Shown here: positions 44,275 through 52,733 of the stretch, one piece after another | Layout of the letters: the number at the start of each line of letters is the position of its first letter | How positions within the stretch are numbered: the first letter of the stretch is position 1 | NCBI RefSeq assembly: GCF_000143985.1 | Contig: NC_014364.1 | Coordinates: 2,046,001-2,110,000, forward strand | Source of the DNA: Sediminispirochaeta smaragdinae DSM 11293 | Lineage (GTDB): Bacteria; Spirochaetota; Spirochaetia; DSM-16054; Sediminispirochaetaceae | Direction of reading: 5' to 3' | DNA: 64,000 nt | Notes under the pieces: generated by a model | Database searches by the model: none | What the model was told of the DNA's origin: nothing | The model's input: the letters and a program-made list of their open reading frames with translations, nothing else | Program-made: the position numbers and the translations under genes

Positions 44275-45935
44275 GAGTCTATAACCTCGATTGTCCATGC
44301 TTTTGCTTTGTTGAGGATTCTTGCACCAGGAAGAGTCGTTCTGCTTTGCGGTTCTTCTTTTCGAATAGCGGCACATGCAGGGAAAAGGGTGAAGCTCAGC
44401 TCTCTCTGTGAGAGTGAAAGATGCGCCATATGTGCGGTAAATGATACATCGGCCTTTGGAAGGGTCGCGACACGGTCACGATACTCACGAAGAAAATCGT
44501 TCCATGAACCATTGCTCTTTCCTGCTGAAAAAAAGGTTCCAACAATGTTGTTTTCCCGGCGATGCCTGACAGAGGATGGGATATCGATCGGCAAGCCCTC
44601 TCCTGCGTGATGGATCAGTTTACTTCCTATTTTACCGGAAAGTAAGGCCAGACGGTTGCGATAACTCACCATAGGTCTGGTGGTATATCTGATTTTTTTA
44701 CCCACATATTCTTTTGTCAACGTTTCGTTACGAAAAATAAATTCGATAAATTGATGTTCGGCAGGAAGGATCCTTTCCGATTGCGAGTGGAAGAAAGGAT
44801 AGAGGTAGGTGCCCCTGGCATAGCTTTTTCCCTCCGGGTAAGAAAAATCGGCTCCGTAGATATGGATCTCTTCGGCACCGAGGCTGTTTGCCAGAGAGAC
44901 TGCTGCATGGCTTACATTTCCCCCCGATGTATCGATGACGGGGAAACGACGCCAATGGGCGTTGAGATACTGGCTAAAGGGATGACCGCTTGTAAAAAAG
45001 AAGGGTCGATCAGAAAGCCTTGAGAGAAAAATGGGTGAGGCGAGATCAAGTACAAGAGGAATTTCTCTTGGAAAGCCCTTAAGAAAATGATGATAGGTGA
45101 TATGCTGGCAATCGATGGAAATGACGAGATCGGGATGGATATCCTCCTGAAGGAGCGCTGGTAGCGAGGTGTCTGTGGCGATTAATGTATCATCGCGGCC
45201 TCTCTGCTTTAACAGGGGAATCGCCTTTTCAAGGCTGGGCCCGGCCCCCGTTATGTGGGCTTTCCGTATCGGCGGGATTGTCGTGATTGCATGACCTGCC
45301 GCATCAAGATTCCGTACCGAGTTGGTAAACCATCGCTTACCAAAGTAGGATTGGACCGAGTAATCTTCAGAAAGTGATTCTATCGTTCCTGCGACTACAG
45401 AAGCAACCGTGTCGAAGAAGGGTTTTGCCGTTTTTGTTCTGCTACGGAGGGGGAGCACTCGAAGGTCTCCGGAGACGGCTGGAAGATAGGATTCCAGAAG
45501 TGTTTGTTCCACCTCGGCCTTGTCAGGCTCCACCAACCACTGTACCCGAGGGTCGAGGATGAGTTCCTTCAAATCAAATTCCGAAGCAATCGATTTTAGA
45601 AATGAAAGGCTTTCTTCTATGATAAGAATTCCCGAAATATCGTCCCTGCGGAGGTACGGAGTAATATGATACCCTCCTGCAAATCCGAGGAAAAGCAGGA
45701 ATCCGCCCGCTGGCTGATATTCGTAAAAGCGTTCACCCTCCCGAATGGGATCGACTTTGGAATGAAGGGGAAGCTGTGCCCCTTCATGAAACAAAAGGGG
45801 AACCTTGGCACCTCTCTTTGATCGTATGAAGCTAAGGTTCGGCGTAGAGGTCGCCGTCCCAAGTGCGATGGAAAGTTTGGGAGCAACGGAGCTGAAAGCA
45901 AACATATTTCGTTCAAGGATGGTGCTTTTTGACAT
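44262..45935 (-). CDS. DUF115/Maf-type motility-associated glycosyltransferase-like protein (copy 1)
   Basis: The 557-residue protein contains the DUF115 core (MptE-like fold): AHITGAGPSLEKAIPLLKQRG, TDTSLPALLQEDIHPDLVISID, GGNVSHAAVSLANSLGAEEIHIYGADFSYPEGK. In several flagellated bacteria such proteins add nonulosonic sugars to flagellin, and spirochaete homologues are annotated as motility-associated. The role here is inference. It overlaps the next copy by 23 bp, so both are cotranslated. Confidence 0.85.
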   Translation of the reverse strand: MSKSTILERNMFAFSSVAPKLSIALGTATSTPNLSFIRSKRGAKVPLLFHEGAQLPLHSKVDPIREGERFYEYQPAGGFLLFLGFAGGYHITPYLRRDDISGILIIEESLSFLKSIASEFDLKELILDPRVQWLVEPDKAEVEQTLLESYLPAVSGDLRVLPLRSRTKTAKPFFDTVASVVAGTIESLSEDYSVQSYFGKRWFTNSVRNLDAAGHAITTIPPIRKAHITGAGPSLEKAIPLLKQRGRDDTLIATDTSLPALLQEDIHPDLVISIDCQHITYHHFLKGFPREIPLVLDLASPIFLSRLSDRPFFFTSGHPFSQYLNAHWRRFPVIDTSGGNVSHAAVSLANSLGAEEIHIYGADFSYPEGKSYARGTYLYPFFHSQSERILPAEHQFIEFIFRNETLTKEYVGKKIRYTTRPMVSYRNRLALLSGKIGSKLIHHAGEGLPIDIPSSVRHRRENNIVGTFFSAGKSNGSWNDFLREYRDRVATLPKADVSFTAHMAHLSLSQRELSFTLFPACAAIRKEEPQSRTTLPGARILNKAKAWTIEVIDSYLP

Positions 45936-47514
45936 GTTCGATCATCTCCTCGATAGGCTCTATTGCTTTTCTGATACGCGCTTTTGAGACATCATGCAGA
46001 TCACAGTCGATCATGGTAAAAAGGTTGATAAGTCGGTGTTCTTCAATACTTCGCTTGCTCGGTGCTAAGGAAAGGAGTGTACGGAGTTCTTGATCCTGAA
46101 GCTGTTTCATCGTATTGAGTCTATTTTGAAAATTGTTCAAAACTGTTGTTCTGATAATATCTAAATCAATGGTCTTGGTTTTATACACAATACTGCGCTG
46201 GCCGGATACTTCATGTGCGAGGAACCGCTCCAGAAACGTAATCTCTTTATCTCCCGGAAGGGAAATTGAGCAGGATGATGTAATCCGGCTGATGCCCTTG
46301 ACGTCTGTTCGATTGGAAAAAAAACGAGCATAGAGGGAAAGAGCGTTTGAACTTTTTCTTAGGCCGGATCCTGAAAATCCCTGTTCAAGCGAACGGATGA
46401 ATCGCCTGTGCAGTTCAGGTTCGTAGCGATAGGTTCCCGAGGTGATACGTGAATCAAAGGTGTGCGGCTTGACATGAAAACGGAGATCAGATGCGGCAAG
46501 GTCCAGGCCGGCAAAAAAGATGGGTCCTGTAGCAATCTGATTCAGAAGATCAAAGGCATTTGCAGCAACGGTTCCACGGGCAGGCAGGTGAATGAGCGAT
46601 GGACTTTCGATGGCAAAAGGGGAATCTTCTTCGATAAACATCCCATGTACATATCTCTCGTTTTTTTCCTGTCTCTGATGAAAAGGGGCTGATGTCAAAG
46701 AAGAGAAAAGAATCGGTTTTTGCTTTTCTTCATGCAAGTGGGATAGGTTATGAAGATGAAGCGTGGCCCAGTACCCAGCATCGGCATGCATAATAAGATC
46801 TGGAGAAAGGCCTGCTTCATGAAGTGCTTTCAGACTTGAAGGAAGTGCACAAAGAAAGTAAAAATCCCTATACCGGGCGAGCAAGGGAAAAAATTCCGAC
46901 AAACCGGGCCCCGATGCAGCCACAATCGTTGGACCATGTATCGAGGTTATCATGTGTAAGGGCCCTTGCATATAGTCGAAGGCTAAGTGGGCAAGGCCGT
47001 TTTTTAGCCATCGACGAGCAAAAACACGACTGGTAGTATAATTTGCCGAAAGAAGATCCGCTCGCTCTGTTATGACTCGAATGACTTCCTTACTCCACCC
47101 TGGATAGGCTCTGAGTACCGGATTCCAGTGAAGAACGCGTAAATCTTGGACAGCATGATCGGGAATACAATCGTCAAGAAACAACTGTAGCGTGGCAAGA
47201 TTTTTATCCTCCCACCGATACACTCCTTTTTGTATCATCTCATCGAGAGAAAAGCTTGACTGAACTAATCCTCGTTCCGGTGAAAGAGAAATGATATGCG
47301 CTTGCGGAAATTTCTCATGTATCGCAGTAGCGAGGTAAGCAAAAAGATCGCCAATAATGATTATCCAGGAAAAAAGAGAACACGGAGCGAGCCGTTCGGC
47401 AAACTGGTAAGCTTCGCGGAGGGGATCATATTTTGAGTGGATCAAATAGTTCTCGATTTGAGCCGTTAACGCACCATTTTTGGAACGAAAAAGCCGAAGG
47501 GCACTCTGATTCAT
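45913..47514 (-). CDS. DUF115/Maf-type motility-associated glycosyltransferase-like protein (copy 2)
   Basis: The 533-residue paralogue has the same layout: an N-terminal Rossmann-like part (WIIIIGDLFAYLATAIHEKFP), then PTIVAASGPGLSEFFPLLARYRD, LKALHEAGLSPDLIMHADAG and GTVAANAFDLLNQIATGPIFFAGLDLA. It diverges strongly from copy 1, for example ASGPGLS against TGAGPSLE, and the following Asp-rich segment differs. The two tandem copies may form a heteromer or act on different acceptors. The upstream gene ends 2 bp before it. Confidence 0.82.
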   Translation of the reverse strand: MNQSALRLFRSKNGALTAQIENYLIHSKYDPLREAYQFAERLAPCSLFSWIIIIGDLFAYLATAIHEKFPQAHIISLSPERGLVQSSFSLDEMIQKGVYRWEDKNLATLQLFLDDCIPDHAVQDLRVLHWNPVLRAYPGWSKEVIRVITERADLLSANYTTSRVFARRWLKNGLAHLAFDYMQGPLHMITSIHGPTIVAASGPGLSEFFPLLARYRDFYFLCALPSSLKALHEAGLSPDLIMHADAGYWATLHLHNLSHLHEEKQKPILFSSLTSAPFHQRQEKNERYVHGMFIEEDSPFAIESPSLIHLPARGTVAANAFDLLNQIATGPIFFAGLDLAASDLRFHVKPHTFDSRITSGTYRYEPELHRRFIRSLEQGFSGSGLRKSSNALSLYARFFSNRTDVKGISRITSSCSISLPGDKEITFLERFLAHEVSGQRSIVYKTKTIDLDIIRTTVLNNFQNRLNTMKQLQDQELRTLLSLAPSKRSIEEHRLINLFTMIDCDLHDVSKARIRKAIEPIEEMIEHVKKHHP

Positions 47515-47516
47515 TT

Positions 47517-48467
47517 CTATTTTTGATCGATCTCAGGAAAAAGTTCCCTCACTGAAAGGCCGTCGTCCGGCAACTGAGCCGTTGAAAAAGGCAGCGGAGG
47601 AACTTCACGCAACGGACCGAAACGAGAACGAAGGGCTATCGTTGCCTGGTGAATGACAGTTCCCAACCTTTGCTGCGCGATCGATGGCATAAGAACCAGT
47701 ATATGTGCTTCAGCAAGCTCCATTACTTGGCTGTCTGGAAAAGACTCTGTAAGTTGACCTCTGGTAAAAGTCACTCCACGGTGAAGCAACGCAAATGGAT
47801 CGGCGTTTTCATTACGTTCCTTCAAAAATTCTAGGAGTTGTGAGCACTCAATTAAAGCCACAGAAACGGATTCGTGCTTTTCCGTTAAAGCGGTAACGAT
47901 GTCGTTTGCCTCTTCGTGACTATGAATATGTTCTTCACCATCGGAAAAAAAGAAGCTTGAATCCTCTATCCCTTTGAGAAAATGCGAGGGAAAGGAGGGC
48001 GGAACCGTAAAGAGATAATCATCGCCCTCTGTTATAAGGATTAAAGCAAACAGCGCTGCTTTTACACGCCCGGGAATAAGCAATATCCGGTCCAACATCG
48101 AAAATTCCCGTATAGAAAAGTAAGGCCGAAATTGCGTAAGTTGTGATGTCCTGTATACCTGAGGCCTCTCAAGGTCGTAGTCGTGAAGAGGAAAACGAAG
48201 TCGGCGAATTGTTGTCACATCGTAGCCACAAGATGCGACATGTACCAATGAGGTCGTGTCCTGGTCAAGAAGGAGAAGCGCCCCCTTCTCAACCCTGAAA
48301 CTTTCGATGAAACGATCAAACAAAGGAGCCGGCGCGTCAATGGTTTTCGGAACGGCCTGTACCGAATTGTTAAACGAAGAATCTGCCTTTTTAAAGAAAA
48401 CTTCTCGTTTTTTCAATTCGGCAGCGGATAAGAGCCCGCCACCGAATTGCGAATTTCTATCGGTCAT
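47517..48467 (-). CDS. GAF-like protein of unknown function
   Basis: The 316-residue product shows a GAF-like stretch in its first half (FRVEKGALLLLDQDTTSLVHVASCGYDV and the following RLRFPLHDYDLE). The C-terminal half is alpha/beta, resembling a degenerate GGDEF (VSVALIECSQLLEFL through AHILVLMPSIAQQRLGTVIHQA). No catalytic signature is visible. It sits between the acidic repeat protein (4 bp overlap) and the DUF115 pair in one transcript and may be their regulatory partner. Confidence 0.5.
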   Translation of the reverse strand: MTDRNSQFGGGLLSAAELKKREVFFKKADSSFNNSVQAVPKTIDAPAPLFDRFIESFRVEKGALLLLDQDTTSLVHVASCGYDVTTIRRLRFPLHDYDLERPQVYRTSQLTQFRPYFSIREFSMLDRILLIPGRVKAALFALILITEGDDYLFTVPPSFPSHFLKGIEDSSFFFSDGEEHIHSHEEANDIVTALTEKHESVSVALIECSQLLEFLKERNENADPFALLHRGVTFTRGQLTESFPDSQVMELAEAHILVLMPSIAQQRLGTVIHQATIALRSRFGPLREVPPLPFSTAQLPDDGLSVRELFPEIDQK

Positions 48468-51400
48468 GCGTTTAAGCCGAGCTCGTTGAAGAGCCGTTTA
48501 TATACCTCAAAATGTTCGGAGTTTGCAAACTCCTCAATCTTTTCTTCCGGAAGACTCTCAAGAAGGTGATCCATGTAACTAAGTACCGATTTTATCTCTT
48601 CTTTTAGTTGAGAGGACATCTCGTCGACCTCTCCAGACTCCTGCATCTCCGGCAACTCGATATCGATGGGTACAGTTTCCGACGGCTCTGCAGCAATCGG
48701 TTCTTCTCCTTCTTCTTCCTGCTCTTCCATAGGAAGAATATCATCCTGGTCGATAAGAAGTTCTTCAGTTTCAGGGACTTCAGTCTCAATCTCTTCCAGG
48801 TTTATCTCTTCGGGCAGCTCTTCGACAGACAGTTCCTCTGGGGATTCGCTTGAATCTTCAGAGGGAGAAAGATCGGATGACTCTTCTTCGACCGCATCTT
48901 CCTGCAAGGGTTCTATTTCCGCTTCAAGGTCGAGAGGTTCCAGTTCGGGAACCTCTGTAGGGACCTCTGCCTCTTCAAGCGGCTCTTCTATCTCTTCAAG
49001 AAATTCTTCCGGTGCAACTTCGGACTCAAGGGATTCAAGTTCGATCTCCGGCTCAAGTTCAACTTCGGGTTCAAGCGGTTCTTCGGGTTCCGGAAGGTCG
49101 AAGTCGGTCAAGTCGTCGATGTCGCTTTCCAGGTCCCCGAGATCAAGTTCCTCTTCAGAGGTTTCAAAGTCGCTGAGGTCGAGCTCTTCGATCTCGGGAA
49201 GATCGTCGAACTGATCGAGTTCAGTCTCGCTCTCATCGGCCTCGGAAGCTTCGGTTTCGGGCTCTGCTTCCGGAAGTTCGATCTCGGCTTCTGAGGTTTC
49301 CTCCTCAGCTTCAGCTTCAATCTCTTCCAGGTTTATCTCTTCGGGCAGCTCCTCGACAGGCAGTACCTCTGGGGATTCGCTTGAATCTTCAGAGGGAGAA
49401 AGATCGGATGACTCTTCTTCGAACGTTTCTTCCTGCAGGGGTTCGATTTCCGCTTCAAGGTCGAGGGGGTCCAGTTCGAGTTCGGGAACCTCTGTAGCGA
49501 CCTCTGCCTCTTCAAGCGGCTCTTCTATCTCTTCAAGAAATTCTTCCGGTGCAACTTCGGACTCAAGGGATTCAAGTTCGATCTCCGGCTCAAGCTCAAC
49601 TTCGGTTTCAAGCGGTTCTTCGGGTTCCGGAAGGTCGAAGTCGGTCAAGTCGTCGATGTCGCTTTCCAGGTCCCCGAGATCAAGTTCCTCTTCGGAGGTT
49701 TCAAAGTCGCTGAGGTCGAGCTCTTCGATCTCGGGAAGATCGTCGAACTGATCGAGTTCAGTCTCGCTCTCATCGGCCTCGGAAGCTTCGGTTTCGGGCT
49801 CTGCTTCCGGAATTTCGATCTCAGTTTCTGAGGTTTCCTCCTCAGCTTCAGTCTCAATCTCTTCCAGGTTTATCTCTTCGGGCAGCTCTTCGACAGACAG
49901 TTCCTCTGGGGATTCGCTTGAATCTTCAGAGGGAGAAAGATCGGATGACTCTTCTTCGACCGCATCTTCCTGCAAGGGTTCTATTTCCGCTTCAAGGTCG
50001 AGAGGTTCCAGTTCGGGAACCTCTGTAGGGACCGCTGCCTCTTCAAGTGGTTCTTCTATCTCTTCAAGAAATTCTTCCGGTGCAACTTCGGACTCAAGGG
50101 ATTCAAGTTCGATCTCTGACTCAAGTTCAACTTCAGATTCGACCGGTTCTTCGGGTTCAAGCGGTTCTTCGGGTTCCGGAAGGTCGAAGTCGGTCAAGTC
50201 GTCGATGTCGCTTTCCAGGTCCCCGAGATCAAGTTCCTCTTCGGAGGTTTCAAAGTCGCTGAGGTCGAGCTCTTCGATCTCGGGAAGATCGTCGAACTGA
50301 TCGAGTTCAGTCTCGCTATCATCGGCCTCGGAAGCTTCGGTTTCGGGCTCTGCTTCCGGAAGTTCGATTTCGGCTTCTGAAGTTTCTTCCTCAGCTTCAG
50401 TCTCAATCTCTTCCAGGTTTATCTCTTCGGGAAGCTCCTCGACAGACAGTTCCTCTGGGGATTCGCTTGAATCTTCAGAGGCGGAAAGATCGGATGACTC
50501 TTCTTCAAGAGCTTCGGAGGGGCCCATTTCTTCGGTTACATCGGCGGTGTTGAGGATATTATCCAGTTCATCACCGGTGAGGGCTATGGTTTCGTCTTCA
50601 TCATCCTCAAAGAACCCAGCGACCTCATCTTTTTCTGCCTTCGCCGGAGTCTCCTCATCTTGCGTTTCAGAAGGAGAGGGCTGGTCGACCTCTTCGTGTT
50701 CTTTCTTGCGAAGAACCGAAAGTTCTTTTCGGAGGCTCGTAAGTTCATCTTTGATACTGAGTAGTTCTTGTTCTATTTTGGAGAGAACTGCACCTTCCGC
50801 AAGAGGTGCCTCTTTTTCCCCTTTTAGGTCTATCCCGAAATCATCTTCAAAGGCGCTTATATCATCAAATTCGGTGAGATCATCGATACTTTCATCTTCT
50901 TCTTTTGCATCGGAGGTGGGTATTTCTATCTCCTCAAGTTCTGGAAGTTCTTCTCCATAATCTTTCTGATCCAATTCGCCAATGTTCATTTCTTCGATTT
51001 CGGTCTCAAAGTCCTCATCGATGAGATTGAGGTCCTCCTCATCAGATTGCTGAGGCATTGTCTCTTCTGAGTCCGAAAGAATTGCTTCGGCTTCCATATC
51101 AAGCTGATCGAGATCGATATCTTCAATATCGCTATCAATTGCCTCATTTGAAGATGATGCTGAATCGATCGTAAAGGTATCGTCATTCAAATCATCTATT
51201 GCATTGGTGAAAATTTCTTCATCGGCATCAAGCGTCTCATCGAAGTCAAGATCAAGGTCGAAGACCTCTTCATCGGATGATATGTTGTCGCTTGTCCCTC
51301 TTTCTTTCTCATCTCGTTCCTTATCAAGATCGCCTAAAAGCGCCTCTTCCTCTTCCGAGATATTTGATAGGGAAGTTTCCTGAGGGATGTCGAGGTCTTC

Positions 51401-51532
51401 AAGCTCGAAGTTTTCGTCTTCCGATTCTTCCAGAGGGATTTCTTCCGGGGCTGTCTTTACCCAAACACCGTACTGCTCAAGTTCGAGTTCGTCGTCGATG
51501 TTATCAAAATTGTTTTTTTGATCGCTTGCCAT
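48464..51532 (-). CDS. Giant acidic tandem-repeat protein, function unknown
   Basis: The product of about 1022 residues is extremely rich in Glu, Asp, Ser, Leu and Pro, with almost no basic residues. ATG 51532 has GGAG 7 bp upstream; an in-frame ATG at 51559 would add nine residues and is less likely. After an acidic unique N-terminal region with a possible short coiled coil (SKIEQELLSIKDELTSLRKELSVLRKKEH, about 265-295), a repeat array of 531-549 bp units begins near residue 340 and runs to about 914. A different C-terminal segment follows (EEIKSVLSYMDHLLESLPEEKIEEFANSEHF), probably amphipathic helices that dock to a partner. It has no signal peptide. Linked to the motility-type DUF115 genes by overlapping translation, it could be a scaffold, though I do not recognise a family. 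Confidence 0.75.
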   Translation of the reverse strand: MASDQKNNFDNIDDELELEQYGVWVKTAPEEIPLEESEDENFELEDLDIPQETSLSNISEEEEALLGDLDKERDEKERGTSDNISSDEEVFDLDLDFDETLDADEEIFTNAIDDLNDDTFTIDSASSSNEAIDSDIEDIDLDQLDMEAEAILSDSEETMPQQSDEEDLNLIDEDFETEIEEMNIGELDQKDYGEELPELEEIEIPTSDAKEEDESIDDLTEFDDISAFEDDFGIDLKGEKEAPLAEGAVLSKIEQELLSIKDELTSLRKELSVLRKKEHEEVDQPSPSETQDEETPAKAEKDEVAGFFEDDEDETIALTGDELDNILNTADVTEEMGPSEALEEESSDLSASEDSSESPEELSVEELPEEINLEEIETEAEEETSEAEIELPEAEPETEASEADDSETELDQFDDLPEIEELDLSDFETSEEELDLGDLESDIDDLTDFDLPEPEEPLEPEEPVESEVELESEIELESLESEVAPEEFLEEIEEPLEEAAVPTEVPELEPLDLEAEIEPLQEDAVEEESSDLSPSEDSSESPEELSVEELPEEINLEEIETEAEEETSETEIEIPEAEPETEASEADESETELDQFDDLPEIEELDLSDFETSEEELDLGDLESDIDDLTDFDLPEPEEPLETEVELEPEIELESLESEVAPEEFLEEIEEPLEEAEVATEVPELELDPLDLEAEIEPLQEETFEEESSDLSPSEDSSESPEVLPVEELPEEINLEEIEAEAEEETSEAEIELPEAEPETEASEADESETELDQFDDLPEIEELDLSDFETSEEELDLGDLESDIDDLTDFDLPEPEEPLEPEVELEPEIELESLESEVAPEEFLEEIEEPLEEAEVPTEVPELEPLDLEAEIEPLQEDAVEEESSDLSPSEDSSESPEELSVEELPEEINLEEIETEVPETEELLIDQDDILPMEEQEEEGEEPIAAEPSETVPIDIELPEMQESGEVDEMSSQLKEEIKSVLSYMDHLLESLPEEKIEEFANSEHFEVYKRLFNELGLNA
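48791..50513. repeat. Tandem in-frame repeat array within the acidic protein gene
   Basis: The anchor beginning CTCTTCCAGG recurs at 48791, 49322, 49859 and 50408, giving units of 531, 537 and 549 bp (177, 179 and 183 codons), then a partial unit of about 105 bp. The copies are nearly identical in DNA, with short in-frame indels near the PEEPLEPE stretch. Low synonymous divergence suggests recent or ongoing recombination, and copy number may vary among strains. Confidence 0.9.
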
Positions 51533-51683
51533 TGCTCGCTCCTGATTCCTATTCCACACTATTTCCTCTATCGGAAGAAAGCTGCGCTTACATGAACCTA
51601 TTTTGAAGATTAACAGATCAAAAAGAAAATAACAATGTGAAAATCACCTCATAAGCATAACTCTACCTGCCGTTAATGAGTAT

Positions 51684-52127
51684 ATGAAGCGTGTATGGTC
51701 GTTTTTACTTGGCGTATATGTGGCTGGGATGGCCTATGGTGGCTTGACTCTTATTTGGGGGCCAAAGGGGTATCTACAGTATCAGCATTTGCTTGCATAT
51801 AAGGTTAAGTTGGAAGCAAATGTGAACCAGCTTGAGGATTATCATAGTGATTTGGCTCTACATGCAAAATCACTTGCATCTGATAGAAAGGCGGTAATGC
51901 TTGCAGCCAGAGAGTTGGGGTATTATCAGGCTGATGAAGGACGGATTGTGCTTGAAAATGGATATAAACCGACCTCGTCTGGTAGCTTTGCGGTAGGAGC
52001 CTTTATCAAGCCCTACGAGAGTGAAAAATCTCCCATTTTTGTTCTTAAGCTTGTTGCTATTTTTATGGGAGCCATTGCCACATTGGTGACTTGGAATCTT
52101 TTTACTTCGGAAGGGAAAAAAAGATGA
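51684..52127 (+). CDS. FtsB/DivIC-like membrane coiled-coil protein
   Basis: The 147-residue protein has an N-terminal transmembrane helix (WSFLLGVYVAGMAYGGLTLIWG), a short extracytoplasmic coiled coil (HLLAYKVKLEANVNQLEDYHSDLALHAKSL) and the family-type ARELGYYQADEGRIVL. A second hydrophobic segment near the C-terminus (LKLVAIFMGAIATLVTWNLF) is unusual for FtsB. A role in septum formation is likely but not certain. No clear SD precedes ATG 51684; the stop overlaps the TsaC-type start as ATGA. Confidence 0.6.
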   Translation: MKRVWSFLLGVYVAGMAYGGLTLIWGPKGYLQYQHLLAYKVKLEANVNQLEDYHSDLALHAKSLASDRKAVMLAARELGYYQADEGRIVLENGYKPTSSGSFAVGAFIKPYESEKSPIFVLKLVAIFMGAIATLVTWNLFTSEGKKR

Positions 52128-52699
52128 CGCGGCGGATATCGAAGGATGATCCCAATCTTTTAGATGTCCTGACCGAGGTCCTGTTTCGAGGTGAACCGGT
52201 CATCATGCCCTGCGATACTATGTATGGTATTGTCGGAATAGTACCCGCAAGTGAAAAAAAGATCAGAGCTTTAAAGGACCGGTTGGAGACAAATCCCTTT
52301 TTACAGCTGATAAACTTTTCTCTGCTTCCCCGTGTGGTTCGAGGGAAGGTTCCAGCGCGATTAATGCGATATTGGCCGGGAGCCCTGACCCTTATCCTCG
52401 ATGCCGTTGAGGGCGGTACGGTAGGGGTACGAATACCGGATGACGAGCTTCTTCAACGTTGCATCGAAAGGGTTGGTATGCCATTATACTCAACAAGTGT
52501 AAACAAAAGTGGACAACCTAATATTAATGCTATTGAAGAAATTGTGGCATTATTTGGGAGTCGGGTAGAGTTGATTGTCGATGCAGGAATCATGGGGCAA
52601 GGACAGGCCTCTACTATAATTAATGCAAGAAGTGAGCCCTATGTTCTTCTAAGACAGGGGGCGGTGTGTGTAGATGGTATAAAAAACCAGACAACCTAA
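52124..52699 (+). CDS. tsaC: TsaC/YrdC-family protein (threonylcarbamoyl-AMP synthase-like)
   Basis: The 191-residue protein matches the YrdC domain: EPVIMPCDTMYGIVG at the start, the Lys and Arg in LKDRLETNPF, RYWPGALTLIL, VGVRIPDDE and STSVNKSGQPNIN. The TsaC enzyme makes the threonylcarbamoyl intermediate for t6A37 in tRNA. The KGRP-type motif is changed to KDRLETN, so specificity should be treated with caution. A strong terminator overlaps its stop codon. Confidence 0.78.
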   Translation: MTRRISKDDPNLLDVLTEVLFRGEPVIMPCDTMYGIVGIVPASEKKIRALKDRLETNPFLQLINFSLLPRVVRGKVPARLMRYWPGALTLILDAVEGGTVGVRIPDDELLQRCIERVGMPLYSTSVNKSGQPNINAIEEIVALFGSRVELIVDAGIMGQGQASTIINARSEPYVLLRQGAVCVDGIKNQTT

Positions 52700-52718
52700 T
52701 AGTTGTTGTCTGGTTTTT
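52682..52718. terminator. Bidirectional rho-independent terminator between tsaC and DUF1015
   Basis: A perfect 14-bp inverted repeat AAAAACCAGACAAC / GTTGTCTGGTTTTT (52682-52695 and 52705-52718) encloses a 9-nt loop. An A-run on one side and a T-run on the other let it act in both directions. It covers the last codons of tsaC (stop 52697-52699) and lies before the convergent DUF1015 stop. Confidence 0.93.
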
Positions 52719-52733
52719 CTTTTCCGCTTTTGC

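Noticed and set aside
48666-49214. Ser-rich plus-strand frame opposite the acidic repeat gene
   Set aside because: Ser-rich runs arise as the antisense of Glu/Asp-rich repeat codons; no start signal or domain.
48791-50513. CRISPR array as explanation of the regular repeats
   Set aside because: Units are over 500 bp, in frame and coding with no unique spacers; this is a protein repeat.
51652-51683. Leaderless promoter for the FtsB-like gene
   Set aside because: The ATG lacks an SD, but no acceptable -10/-35 pair with proper spacing ends 6-8 nt upstream, so it was not added to the leaderless set.
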